From assembly GCA_900770395.1 (NCBI GenBank), contig CAAGKM010000024.1, forward strand, positions 214,092 to 278,091: 64,000 nt of DNA. Direction: 5' to 3'. The stretch comes from an uncultured Prevotella sp. Lineage in GTDB: Bacteria > Bacteroidota > Bacteroidia > Bacteroidales > Bacteroidaceae. This document shows, in pieces, positions 32,857 through 42,208 of the stretch. A program made the translations under genes and the position numbers. Position 1 is the first letter of the stretch; each line of letters starts with the position of its first letter. The notes under the pieces were generated by a model. That model made no database searches. It was not told the DNA's origin and saw only the letters and a program-made list of their open reading frames with translations.

Positions 32857-35007
32857 ATGATTTCAGATAGATTTAATTACGAAGATATCCCAAATGAGCA
32901 TATGATAAATCCGCAAGCTTTATCATTTTATAAAGAAGGTGTAAAAGCATTGCACAATAGCGATTTTAAAATGGCTTCATCTTGGTTTGCCAAAGCAATT
33001 GGAATAGATTGTACTTTTTATAATGCATATCTTCAAAAGCATTATGCGTTAAAAAATCTCGACAATTCCAACCATTCGTTAACATCTGAGATTATTAAGT
33101 GTCTTGACAAATGTATTGAATTTGGTCCAAAATCAGCATACCCATATCTGATAAAAGGTTCATATTTTCAATCTTTGAAAAAATACATAAAAGCTATTGA
33201 AGTGTTCAAGCAGGGGATGAATATTTGTTCATATGAAATATCTCTTGTTCTTGAAATTGCTCATTGTTACAAATTGTTGGGAGAATATAATGAAGTCATA
33301 AAATACTACGAGATAGCTCTTGATAAAGTTATAGAATATTCATTTCATTTAAACAACATCGGTGAACGTATATTGGGATTGAAAAAAATACCTTCAAAGA
33401 CAAAGTATAGCACTATTTCTTCAAGAATTGTGCCTTCACCTCAATTTTCAACTTTCATAGCGGATATATGTGCCGAATATAGTGCATTCATGGCAGAAAT
33501 TGGCATGTTATCTAAATCATATCAATTAATTAGCAAAGCTATTGTTAATAGTAAATGGGATGATTATATTGAACAACGAATGAAACTGACGTTATCATTC
33601 CCAGATTCTATAAAAACCCCTTTAGTTAAAGAGAATTTATACAAAGATTATTCTTTACGAAAAAAGCTGGGAGGGCTTCTTTGGGAAAACAATAACCTAT
33701 ATTTATATAATATTCTGAAAGACGGAGTGATTCCAAAATCACAACGTATTCCGATAAATCTGATTGCTTATATATTCAATGATAAGCCATTAAGTATAAT
33801 CCAATGGGGTGTTTTGAATAAAAAAATTCATGATGTCTCATCATTCCTGCTTAATGAAGTCCATTCCATCGTAGAAATAAAAGATTTCATTGAATATTTG
33901 GGTTTAATTGCTATTAAAAATGATAAACGCGATAGTTTATTCATGACGGCTCTTATTCATTACTATCTTGGAGGAACAGCATCTTCGTTTATGCTATTTG
34001 ACGATGAGTTTGATATTTGTTTTGATTATTTATCAGCACGAGAAAGTTATTTCTATTCAAAGTTATCAAAAGATATGGGAATTGATTTTATCCAAATCAA
34101 TTCTTTTGGCATAGCACAATTGGAACGCACTAATAAAACACATGAGGATTACTTCTTTCTGGGTATGATGTATCTATTAGATATGAATAGGGAAAAGGCA
34201 ATAGATTGCTTTCGTAAAAGCACCTCTTATAAATATTCCAGACTTATGTTGTATATTTGTGCTAATATCGCAGAATATGAAAATGAAATTTTAATGTTTA
34301 ATATATTTAGGCACAAAAAAATCGTTGATATAAACAATGGTATCGAACAGTTTATGGATTACTTTATTCTTCGAGAATGCTATTCATTCCTGCCTTTATC
34401 GTACATTCAAAATAATAGCAATTGTCCTTGTCCTATGCCTCTATGGGAAGCTTATATCTTTCAAGATGATTTAAAAATTGAAATTTCAAATGAAATTATC
34501 AGAATACAATTATTGGAAGGAATACAAAATGAATTAACGCAATTCTCCGATGAGTGGATCATGAAAAAGATGGATAAATTAGTTCAGAAAACGGGGCTAA
34601 ATTCATCCGTAGATATAAGTATTCAAAAGATTGCTTATTTAATCAGTGAATGCAATATTTCTCAAGAAGATGTAATTTCGTTATCAACATATTTGTATGC
34701 CAACCACTCAATTAATGTTAGTGAATTCATCAATATTAATATGTATTGTTTTTACATTAGTCGTTTGAAATTTAAAAATACCATTTTGAGAACTATTGTC
34801 TTTGCGGGATGTGCATTTACCTCATATTGGCATGTCCTTTTAGGCATCGTTTTTTCTTCAGCGTTCTATTTTATAGACAGTTCTATGGAAATAGGAGAAG
34901 GGCGAATCTCATTTTCTGAATTTTCGAAAAACTTACATGACGGAGTGTCTCATGATTTCAAAACCCATAAATTACTTGAATTGCTGACAAAAAGTCTAAG
35001 GCAATAA
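32857..35007 (+). CDS. TPR-repeat protein with C-terminal membrane hairpin
   Basis: A 716-residue protein, very AT-rich. TPR-like helical repeats are visible from residue about 20 (ALSFYKEGVKALHNSDFKMASSWFAKAIGI) through SAYPYLIKGSYFQSLKKYIKAIEVFKQGM and YNEVIKYYEIALDKV, and again near residue 430 (YFFLGMMYLLDMNREKAIDCFRKS). Close to the C-terminus are two hydrophobic segments (about 645-680: TIVFAGCAFTSYWHVLLGIVFSSAFYF). No signal peptide. It is separated from susD by a terminator, so its expression may be independent of the switch. It is the last gene before the element end. Immunity to the peptide or regulation is possible, not shown. Confidence 0.65.
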   Translation: MISDRFNYEDIPNEHMINPQALSFYKEGVKALHNSDFKMASSWFAKAIGIDCTFYNAYLQKHYALKNLDNSNHSLTSEIIKCLDKCIEFGPKSAYPYLIKGSYFQSLKKYIKAIEVFKQGMNICSYEISLVLEIAHCYKLLGEYNEVIKYYEIALDKVIEYSFHLNNIGERILGLKKIPSKTKYSTISSRIVPSPQFSTFIADICAEYSAFMAEIGMLSKSYQLISKAIVNSKWDDYIEQRMKLTLSFPDSIKTPLVKENLYKDYSLRKKLGGLLWENNNLYLYNILKDGVIPKSQRIPINLIAYIFNDKPLSIIQWGVLNKKIHDVSSFLLNEVHSIVEIKDFIEYLGLIAIKNDKRDSLFMTALIHYYLGGTASSFMLFDDEFDICFDYLSARESYFYSKLSKDMGIDFIQINSFGIAQLERTNKTHEDYFFLGMMYLLDMNREKAIDCFRKSTSYKYSRLMLYICANIAEYENEILMFNIFRHKKIVDINNGIEQFMDYFILRECYSFLPLSYIQNNSNCPCPMPLWEAYIFQDDLKIEISNEIIRIQLLEGIQNELTQFSDEWIMKKMDKLVQKTGLNSSVDISIQKIAYLISECNISQEDVISLSTYLYANHSINVSEFININMYCFYISRLKFKNTILRTIVFAGCAFTSYWHVLLGIVFSSAFYFIDSSMEIGEGRISFSEFSKNLHDGVSHDFKTHKLLELLTKSLRQ

Positions 35008-35236
35008 ACAGAGGGTAATTTAAAAATCAAACCAAGTAAGCATTATTGAAAGTACAAACACGTCAGTTACTCTTAATTTCATTTTCCCCTACTTTTGTTG
35101 GCGGGAACCACAATCTTATTCTATACGAAACGCACACACATAAAAAACACTATTGTTATCTGTTTGTTATCTATTGGCATTTATTGCTATATATAATATT
35201 ATGTATCAGTAAATTATTATTTTTCATTGGTTAGTA
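35008..35236. other. Right end of the element, non-coding
   Basis: 229 AT-rich bases. No convincing gene; the short frame at 35046-35234 runs through the terminal repeat and has no family features. ATGTATCAG at 35201-35209 is the reverse complement of CTGATACAT at 12261-12269 near the left end, perhaps an integrase arm site. The terminal repeat CATTGGTTA lies at 35225-35233. Confidence 0.5.
35225..35233. repeat. Right terminal inverted repeat CATTGGTTA
   Basis: Reverse complement of TAACCAATG at 12171-12179; ends three bases before the right GCCCA. Confidence 0.55.
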
Positions 35237-35241
35237 GCCCA
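35237..35241. repeat. Right 5-bp target repeat GCCCA (attR core)
   Basis: Direct repeat of 12165-12169. Removing one copy together with the element restores the host gene frame (S-Y-S-W-A-I-T-D across the joint). Confidence 0.75.
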
Positions 35242-35448
35242 CGAATAGCTGTTGTGGCGTTTTCCGAGATAGCCTGGCAACTCGCCATACAGCTCGTGCC
35301 CAGGCACAGTAATGGAGTTGCTGTAGAAATCTATATTCATATATATATCATACACATTATTATATATATATGCCTTGAAGGGCTGCTTTTTTTGTGCTCC
35401 AGCTGCAAGTGAAAGCAGAAAACTCAACAATATAAATAAATTCTTCAT
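35237..35448 (-). pseudogene. N-terminal half of the host gene split by the element
   Basis: Starts MKNLFILLSFLLSLAAGAQKKQPF, a clear signal peptide, and keeps native sequence for 70 codons up to ...KRHNSYSW; after that the frame enters the element and stops four codons later. Rejoined with 11954-12169 it gives a 140-residue exported protein. The family is not recognised. It is divergent from the glycogen synthase gene. Confidence 0.85.
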
Positions 35449-35534
35449 ACCATGTATTGTATAATTTGCATTGCAAAGATACTAATTTAAAATCAATTTT
35501 TTACCGATTTATAAATTTTTATAAGACTTTTTAT

Positions 35535-35564
35535 TTGATATTTGTAAAAAATATATTACCTTTG
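35535..35564 (+). promoter_or_regulatory. Promoter of the glycogen synthase gene
   Basis: TTG at 35535-35537, 19-bp spacer, TACCTTTG at 35557-35564. The predicted start of transcription is about 12 bp before the ATG at 35584. Confidence 0.8.
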
Positions 35565-35583
35565 CGCCACAATATTGTATTTT

Positions 35584-37371
35584 ATGGTAAAAAGAATGTT
35601 ATTCCCAGACTATATTTTTGAGTCAAGCTGGGAAGTTTGTAATAAGGTTGGCGGTATTTACACCGTATTGTCTACAAGAGCGAAGACACTGCAGGAGACC
35701 ATGGGCGACAGACTGATATTCATCGGACCCGACTTCTGGAAGGAAACATCTTGCCCATATTTCAAAGAAGATAAGCGTATTTTCGAGGATTGGCGCGAGG
35801 ATGCAGTTGCAGCGGGATTACATGTCCGCACAGGCAGATGGACAATACCAGGTGAGCCAGTGGCAATACTGGTTGATTTCACCCCATACTTTGAGAATAA
35901 AAATGAAATTTATGGATGGATGTGGCAGTCATACGGAGTAGACAGCCTCCATGCATACGGTGACTATGATGAGGCCTCGATGTTCTCATACGCAGCCGCT
36001 TTGGTTGTAATGAGTTTCTACGAGTATTATCTCGATGCGCACAAGAAGGTGATTTACCATGCCAATGAATGGATGACAGGACTTGGCGCACTGTATCTCA
36101 ACAAGATGCTGCCAGAGATAGCCACAGTGTTTACAACCCACGCAACAAGTATCGGACGCTCGATTGCCGGCAACATGAAACCGCTCTACGACTATCTGTT
36201 TGCATACAACGGCGACCAGATGGCAATGGAGCTTAACATGCAAAGCAAGCACTCGATAGAGAAACAGACAGCCTCACATGTGGATTGCTTCACCACTGTG
36301 AGTGAAATCACGGATAACGAGTGCCGCGAGCTGCTCGACAAGCCTGCCGATGTGGTGCTGCCCAACGGTTTCGACAACAGTTTCGTGCCCAACAGTCAGT
36401 TGTTCTCGCGCAAGCGCAGAGTGGCACGCCGCCGTCTACTGAGTGTTGCAGGAGCACTGCTCGGCGAAAAGTTTGACGAGGAAGAGACATTCATTATAAG
36501 CACAAGTGGACGCTATGAGTTCAGAAACAAGGGTATCGACGTGTTCATTGATGCCATGAACCGCCTGCGCGGTCACAATATCAACAAGAAGGTCGTTGCC
36601 TTCATACAAGTGCCAGGATGGGTGGGCGAACCACGCCATGATCTGCAGGAACGCATCGCAAGCAGTGAGACTTTCGACATACCGCTTGACACGCCAATGG
36701 TGACACACTGGTTGCACAATATGCACGACGACAAAGTGCTTGGCATGATGAACTATTTAGGCATGCACAACGACAAGAACGATAATGTGAAACTGATTTT
36801 CATGCCATGCTATCTCGACGGTAACGATGGTATAATGGACATGCCATACTACGATGTGGTGCTGGCAAATGACTTGTGCATATACCCGTCGTACTACGAG
36901 CCATGGGGCTACACTCCGCTTGAGTCAATAGCCTTTAAGGTGCCTTGTATCACCACCAACCTTGCTGGCTTCGGCATGTGGGTGAATAATATCCTTGGAC
37001 ACGACGGCAACCTTGATGACGGTGTGATGGTGGTTAACCGTACCGACTACAACTACAACGAGGTGGTGGAGCACATTGCCGAGGCTGTAGACGAGTATAT
37101 CGCAAAGTCGCAGAATGAGAAAGATGTCATACGCAAAAAGGCAGAGGCTATATCAAAGAAAGCACTATGGGATAAGTTCATCACATATTACAAGGAAGCA
37201 TATGACATAGCCTTGCAGAAAGCCGAGGAGAGAAAAAGGCTCATCGCTCCTAAAGCCGCAAAACTGCTGCCGGACGAGGCAAAGAACAATAAAAAAGAGA
37301 CTAAGGTGAAGAAAAAGAAGCCTGCCACGATGAGTAAGAAAAAGGCGGCAAGCAAGAGTAAGAAGCAGTAA
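35584..37371 (+). CDS. Glycogen synthase, GT3 family
   Basis: A 595-residue glycosyltransferase of the GT3 (eukaryote-like glycogen synthase) type: it begins FPDYIFESSWEVCNKVGGIYTVLSTRA, and has HANEWMTGLGALYL, TTHATSIGRS, and YPSYYEPWGYTPLESIAF near residue 440 with the catalytic Glu pair region. The C-terminal about 40 residues are a Lys-rich tail (KKETKVKKKKPATMSKKKAASKSKKQ). It extends glycogen chains from a nucleotide sugar. An upstream TTG codon in frame (35575) is too near the transcript start, so the ATG at 35584 is chosen. The glucan phosphorylase gene follows after 61 bp. Confidence 0.9.
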   Translation: MVKRMLFPDYIFESSWEVCNKVGGIYTVLSTRAKTLQETMGDRLIFIGPDFWKETSCPYFKEDKRIFEDWREDAVAAGLHVRTGRWTIPGEPVAILVDFTPYFENKNEIYGWMWQSYGVDSLHAYGDYDEASMFSYAAALVVMSFYEYYLDAHKKVIYHANEWMTGLGALYLNKMLPEIATVFTTHATSIGRSIAGNMKPLYDYLFAYNGDQMAMELNMQSKHSIEKQTASHVDCFTTVSEITDNECRELLDKPADVVLPNGFDNSFVPNSQLFSRKRRVARRRLLSVAGALLGEKFDEEETFIISTSGRYEFRNKGIDVFIDAMNRLRGHNINKKVVAFIQVPGWVGEPRHDLQERIASSETFDIPLDTPMVTHWLHNMHDDKVLGMMNYLGMHNDKNDNVKLIFMPCYLDGNDGIMDMPYYDVVLANDLCIYPSYYEPWGYTPLESIAFKVPCITTNLAGFGMWVNNILGHDGNLDDGVMVVNRTDYNYNEVVEHIAEAVDEYIAKSQNEKDVIRKKAEAISKKALWDKFITYYKEAYDIALQKAEERKRLIAPKAAKLLPDEAKNNKKETKVKKKKPATMSKKKAASKSKKQ

Positions 37372-37432
37372 ATGCACATTAATAAAAAAGACAGAGGATA
37401 ATAAAAACATAACAAATCAACATCAATATATT

Positions 37433-40003
37433 ATGAAAATTAAAGCTGATTATGTAAACACTCCAGTGTGGAAGGAAATGTCTGTAAAGTCAAGCCTTCC
37501 TGAGGAATTAAAGTGTCTTGACGAGATTGCACACAATCTTTGGTGGATTTGGAACTACGAGGCACGCGACATGTTCCGTGCGCTCGACCCTGTTCTCTAC
37601 ACAGAGGTGAAGCACAATCCTGTACTTCTGCTTGAGCGTCTGAGCTATGAGCGCAAGGAGGAAATCGTGAAAGATGCCGCCATTATGGCTACAATCAAGA
37701 GCGTCTACAAAAATTTTAAGGAGTACATGGCTGTTGAGCCCGACAAGAAGCGCCCTTCAGTGGCTTACTTCTGCATGGAGTTCGGTATGACCCAGGTGCT
37801 TAAGATTTACTCAGGCGGTCTCGGTATGCTTGCCGGCGACTACATCAAGGAAGCATCTGACTCTAACGTCGACATGTGCGCCGTGGGGTTCCTCTATCGC
37901 TTCGGTTACTTCACACAGTCACTGAGCATGGACGGACAGCAGGTGGCCAACTACGAGGCACAGAACTTCAACTCACTGCCTATAGAGCGTGTTCTCGACG
38001 AGAACGGCAACCAGATGGTGGTTGAGGTGCCTTACAACAACTACAGCGTGTATGCACTCGTATGGGTTGCAAACGTTGGCCGTGTGAAGCTGTATCTGCT
38101 TGACACCGATAACGATATGAACTCTGAGTTCGACAAGCCTATCACCCACGCCCTCTACGGCGGCGACTGGGAAAACCGTATCAAGCAGGAGATTTTGCTC
38201 GGTATCGGCGGTGTGCTCACACTGAAGAAGCTCGGCATCAAGAAGGACATCTATCACTGCAACGAGGGGCATGCAGCGCTCTGCAACCTGCAGCGTCTGT
38301 GCGACTACATCGAGGAGGGCATGACATTCAACCAGGCTCTCGAGTTGGTTCGCGCAAGCGGTCTCTACACTGTACATACTCCTGTGCCTGCAGGTCACGA
38401 TTACTTCGACAAAGACCTCTTCGGCAAGTACATGGGCGCATATCCCGCAAAGCTCGGCATCAGCTGGGACGAGTTCATCGGCATGGGACGCACCAATCCT
38501 GACGACCACAACGAGAAATTCTGCATGTCTACATTCGCATGCAACACCTGTCAGGAAGTTAACGGTGTAAGTATGCTCCACGGATGGGTGAGCCAGAAGA
38601 TGTTCTCAAGCATATGGAAAGGCTACTATCCTGAGGAGAACCACGTGGGCTACGTCACCAACGGTGTTCACTTCCCTACATGGTGTGCAACAGAGTGGCG
38701 CGCAGTTTACGCTAAGTATTTCGACAAGAAACATTTGAGCGACCAGAGTAACCAGTCAATCTGGGAGGCCATCTACAATGTGCCCGATGATGAAATCTGG
38801 AGCACACGTATGGCTCTGAAACAGAAGCTTGTTGACTATATCAAGGTGCAGTTCCGCGACACATGGCTCAAGAATCAGGGCGACCCGTCGCGTGTGGTGT
38901 CACTGCTCAACAAGATTAATCCTAACGCGCTTATGATTGGCTTCTGCCGCCGTTTCGCAACCTATAAGCGCGCTCACCTGCTCTTCACTGACCTTGAGCG
39001 TCTGTCGAAAATCGTGAACGACCCAGACCATCCTGTTCAGTTCCTCTTCGCAGGTAAGGCTCACCCTGCCGATGGTGCGGGTCAGGGACTCATCAAGAAG
39101 ATTTACGAGATAAGCCAGCGTCCTGAGTTCCTCGGCAAGATTATCTTCCTTGAGGACTACGACTTCCAGCTCGCTCGCCGCCTCGTGTCTGGAGTGGATA
39201 TCTGGATGAACACTCCTACTCGTCCGCTCGAGGCATCAGGTACATCTGGCGAGAAGGCTGAGATGAATGGTGTTGTAAACCTCTCTGTGAAAGACGGCTG
39301 GTGGCTTGAGGGCTATCGTGAGGGTGCTGGATGGGCACTCACCGAGAAACGCACATACCAGAACCAGGGTTATCAGGATCAGCTCGACGCTGCCACAATC
39401 TACGGTTTGCTTGAGCACGAGATTATTCCTCTCTATTACAACAAGAACAAGAAAGGCTACAGTGAGGGCTGGATCAAGGTTATCAAGAACTCTATCGCAC
39501 AGATTGCCCCTCACTATACCATGAAGCGTCAGCTCGATGACTACTACAACAAGTTCTACATTAAGGAGGCTGAGCGTTTCGCAAAGCTTTCTGCCGACAA
39601 CAACAAGCTGGCTAAGGAAATTGCCGCATGGAAGGAGACTGTTGCAGAGCGTTGGGACGACATTGAGCTTGTAAGCAAGGAGTGGAACATCCCTGTGACT
39701 GGTCCTGAGACTGGTAAGACCTACAATGTGAAGTATGTTGTAAATGAGAAGGGACTTGACAATGCTGTTGGTCTTGAGATTGTAAGCGTTTACACCAACA
39801 AGGACGGCGAGGAGCGCATCAAGAGCATCATTCCTCTCGAGGTTACCGGCCGTGACGGCAACAACTTCGTGTTTGAGGGCAAGATTGAGCCAAACGTTGC
39901 AGGCACATACAAGAGCGCAGTGCGTATGTTCCCGAAGAGCAACCTCCTGCCTCACCGCATGGACTTCTGCTACATCAAGTGGTATGAGATGCCAAGCATG
40001 TAA
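37433..40003 (+). CDS. Alpha-glucan (glycogen) phosphorylase
   Basis: An 856-residue GT35 phosphorylase of the shorter bacterial type. The N-terminal part has LKCLDEIAHNLWWIWNYEA (a segment typical of this subtype), then FCMEFGMTQVLKIYSGGLGMLAGDY, FCRRFATYKRAHLL, and the PLP region TRPLEASGTSGEKAEMNGVVNLSVKDGWW. The last about 100 residues look like a separate beta-rich part. It releases glucose-1-phosphate from glycogen or maltodextrin. With the synthase upstream and malQ at 55 kb it covers storage and use of glucan. Confidence 0.92.
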   Translation: MKIKADYVNTPVWKEMSVKSSLPEELKCLDEIAHNLWWIWNYEARDMFRALDPVLYTEVKHNPVLLLERLSYERKEEIVKDAAIMATIKSVYKNFKEYMAVEPDKKRPSVAYFCMEFGMTQVLKIYSGGLGMLAGDYIKEASDSNVDMCAVGFLYRFGYFTQSLSMDGQQVANYEAQNFNSLPIERVLDENGNQMVVEVPYNNYSVYALVWVANVGRVKLYLLDTDNDMNSEFDKPITHALYGGDWENRIKQEILLGIGGVLTLKKLGIKKDIYHCNEGHAALCNLQRLCDYIEEGMTFNQALELVRASGLYTVHTPVPAGHDYFDKDLFGKYMGAYPAKLGISWDEFIGMGRTNPDDHNEKFCMSTFACNTCQEVNGVSMLHGWVSQKMFSSIWKGYYPEENHVGYVTNGVHFPTWCATEWRAVYAKYFDKKHLSDQSNQSIWEAIYNVPDDEIWSTRMALKQKLVDYIKVQFRDTWLKNQGDPSRVVSLLNKINPNALMIGFCRRFATYKRAHLLFTDLERLSKIVNDPDHPVQFLFAGKAHPADGAGQGLIKKIYEISQRPEFLGKIIFLEDYDFQLARRLVSGVDIWMNTPTRPLEASGTSGEKAEMNGVVNLSVKDGWWLEGYREGAGWALTEKRTYQNQGYQDQLDAATIYGLLEHEIIPLYYNKNKKGYSEGWIKVIKNSIAQIAPHYTMKRQLDDYYNKFYIKEAERFAKLSADNNKLAKEIAAWKETVAERWDDIELVSKEWNIPVTGPETGKTYNVKYVVNEKGLDNAVGLEIVSVYTNKDGEERIKSIIPLEVTGRDGNNFVFEGKIEPNVAGTYKSAVRMFPKSNLLPHRMDFCYIKWYEMPSM

Positions 40004-40030
40004 TAAGTAAGATTATAAAATATTTGATAA

Positions 40031-40063
40031 AAGCCGGACGTGATTATTGCGCCCGGTTTTTAT
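40031..40063 (+). terminator. Terminator after the phosphorylase gene
   Basis: AAAAGCCGGACG and CGCCCGGTTTTT form an imperfect stem (10 of 12 pairs) with T-run. Moderate match to a Rho-independent terminator. Confidence 0.5.
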
Positions 40064-40124
40064 ATGCTTATATTTCTATTGGAATAGAAAAACTGTCAGA
40101 AAGGCAAAAAAAGACGTAAATGCT

Positions 40125-40154
40125 TTGCAATGTCAAAAAAAAGCATTAACTTTG
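40125..40154 (+). promoter_or_regulatory. Promoter of speA
   Basis: TTG at 40125-40127, 19-bp spacer, TAACTTTG at 40147-40154. The ATG is 85 bp downstream, leaving a leader of nearly 80 nt. Confidence 0.8.
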
Positions 40155-40238
40155 CACACATTAAATTTAATTTATTAATAAAGAAGAGTGATTATCAAAA
40201 CATTAACAACTACATCTCAACCTACTGTTTCGTAGAAA

Positions 40239-42131
40239 ATGAAGAAATGGCACATTGAAGATTCAGCCGACCTGTATAACATACACGGCTGGGGTGTTTC
40301 CTATTTTGGAATCAACGACAAGGGACACATCGTGGTAACTCCTAAGAAAGACGGCATTGAAGTAGACTTGCGCGAGATTATGGACGAGCTGGCGCTGAGC
40401 GACATTGGTGCACCGGTGCTGCTGCGTTTCCCCGACATCCTGAACAACCGCATTGAGAGCATGGCTACATGCTACAAGAAGGCACAGGACGAGTACAACT
40501 ACAAGGGACAATGCTACTCGGTCTACCCGATAAAGGTGAACCAGATGCACCCTGTGGTGGAGGCTATCATAAATCACGGTCAGAAATACAACCTTGGTTT
40601 GGAGGCGGGCTCAAAACCAGAATTGCACGCCGTGATTGCCGCAAGCGTGAGCGCAGACTCGCTTATCATCTGCAACGGCTACAAAGACGAGAGCTACATT
40701 GAGCTGGCTCTGCTGGCGCAGAAGATGGGCAAGCGGGTGTATCTCGTAATCGAGAAGATGAACGAGCTGCATATTATTGCCCGCATAGCCCGGCGGCTCA
40801 ACGTGCGCCCCAACATCGGAGTGCGTATAAAGCTTGGCAGCAGCGGCAGCGGCAAATGGGAGGACAGTGGCGGCGACGCAAGCAAGTTCGGACTGACATC
40901 GAGCGAGGTGCTCGAATGCTTAGAGCATCTGCAGGAGATGGAGCTTGACAACTGTCTGAAGCTAATCCACTTCCACATTGGAAGTCAGGTGACGAACATC
41001 CGCCACATCAAGACCGCCATCCGAGAGGCGTCGCAGTTCTACGTGCAGCTTTACAAGATGGGATTCAAGATTGAGTACATCGACGCCGGCGGCGGCATGG
41101 GTGTGGACTACGACGGCACACGGAGCGCAAGCAGCGAGTCGAGCGTGAATTACTCGATGCAGGAATACGTGAATGACGTACTCTATCAGATTATGGAGGC
41201 TGCCGACAAGAACGGGCTGCCCCACCCCAACATAATAACCGAGAGCGGGCGCTCGCTCGCTGCCCACCACTCGGTGCTGGTGACACAGGTGTTGGAGACA
41301 GCCACGCTGCCCGAGATGCCTGAGGAATGGGAAGTGAGTGAGAATGACCATCAACTGGTGAAAGACCTGTATGAGATATGGGACAACATCAACCAGCGCT
41401 CGGCATTGGAGCACTGGCACGACGCGCAGCAGATTCGCGACGAGACTCTCGAGCTCTTCTCACATGGCATCATCGACCTGAAGACAAGGGCGCAAATAGA
41501 GAAACTCTACTGGAGCGTGACCCGTGAGATAGCCCACATGGCGCAGCACATGAAGCGGGTGCCGGAAGAGCTCTACAAGATAAACAAGCTGCTTGCCGAC
41601 AAATATTTCTGCAACTTCTCCATTTTCCAGTCGCTGCCCGACTCGTGGGGCATCGACCAGGTATTCCCTATCATGCCGCTGCAAAGACTCGACGAGCGTC
41701 CCGACCGTCAGGCGACACTGCAGGACATCACATGTGACAGCGACGGAAAGGTGACACACTACATTACGTCGAATAACATGAGCAACTCGTTGCCCGTGCA
41801 TGCCGTGAAACCCAATGAGCCCTACTATCTCGGAGTGTTCCTCGTGGGAGCCTATCAGGAGATTCTCGGCGACATGCACAACCTGTTCGGCGACACAAAC
41901 GCCGTACACATCACAGTGAACGAGAACGGCTACAAGATAGACAAGATGATTGACGGCGAGACGGTGGACGATGTATTAGAGTATGTTGACTGGGACACCA
42001 AGCGTATGGTGCGACAATTAGAGACATGGGTGGCACGCTCGATAAAGCAGGGAAAAATCAGCTCCAAGGAGGGCAAGGAATTCCTCAGCACCTACCGCTC
42101 GGGACTCTATGGATACACTTATCTGGAGTGA
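40239..42131 (+). CDS. speA: Biosynthetic arginine decarboxylase
   Basis: A 630-residue fold-III PLP decarboxylase. The PLP lysine lies in VYPIKVNQMHPV near residue 95, followed by GLEAGSKPEL, HFHIGSQ, DAGGGMGVDYDG and ESGRSLAAHH. It converts arginine to agmatine, the first step to putrescine. The next gene encodes a carboxy(nor)spermidine dehydrogenase, so the pair feeds spermidine synthesis by the carboxyspermidine route known in Bacteroides. Confidence 0.94.
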   Translation: MKKWHIEDSADLYNIHGWGVSYFGINDKGHIVVTPKKDGIEVDLREIMDELALSDIGAPVLLRFPDILNNRIESMATCYKKAQDEYNYKGQCYSVYPIKVNQMHPVVEAIINHGQKYNLGLEAGSKPELHAVIAASVSADSLIICNGYKDESYIELALLAQKMGKRVYLVIEKMNELHIIARIARRLNVRPNIGVRIKLGSSGSGKWEDSGGDASKFGLTSSEVLECLEHLQEMELDNCLKLIHFHIGSQVTNIRHIKTAIREASQFYVQLYKMGFKIEYIDAGGGMGVDYDGTRSASSESSVNYSMQEYVNDVLYQIMEAADKNGLPHPNIITESGRSLAAHHSVLVTQVLETATLPEMPEEWEVSENDHQLVKDLYEIWDNINQRSALEHWHDAQQIRDETLELFSHGIIDLKTRAQIEKLYWSVTREIAHMAQHMKRVPEELYKINKLLADKYFCNFSIFQSLPDSWGIDQVFPIMPLQRLDERPDRQATLQDITCDSDGKVTHYITSNNMSNSLPVHAVKPNEPYYLGVFLVGAYQEILGDMHNLFGDTNAVHITVNENGYKIDKMIDGETVDDVLEYVDWDTKRMVRQLETWVARSIKQGKISSKEGKEFLSTYRSGLYGYTYLE

Positions 42132-42208
42132 TAAATTATATAAGTTATATAATCATATTTAATTCATAAAACTCCTACTGAATAAAAAATAACAAAATAA
42201 AGAATAAT

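Larger units (their letters stand above)
12170..35241. mobile_element. Integrated mobilizable element carrying a RiPP cluster (about 23.07 kb)
   Basis: The limits come from the split host gene on either side, the 5-bp direct repeat GCCCA, and a 9-bp inverted repeat just inside (TAACCAATG at 12171, CATTGGTTA at 35225). Contents: two tandem tyrosine integrases at the left end, AbiE-like toxin-antitoxin genes, an excisionase-like gene, MobC/MobA relaxase genes, a DNA-invertase-type recombinase with an invertible promoter, and a radical SAM peptide cluster. No conjugation (tra) genes are present, so it would need a helper element; this is an integrative mobilizable element. GC content falls visibly from the mobilization half to the peptide half, which suggests the cargo was acquired separately. 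Confidence 0.85.

Noticed and set aside
35046..35234. Small coding frame at the right end of the element
   Set aside because: It starts from a non-ATG codon, runs into the terminal repeat and has no family features.
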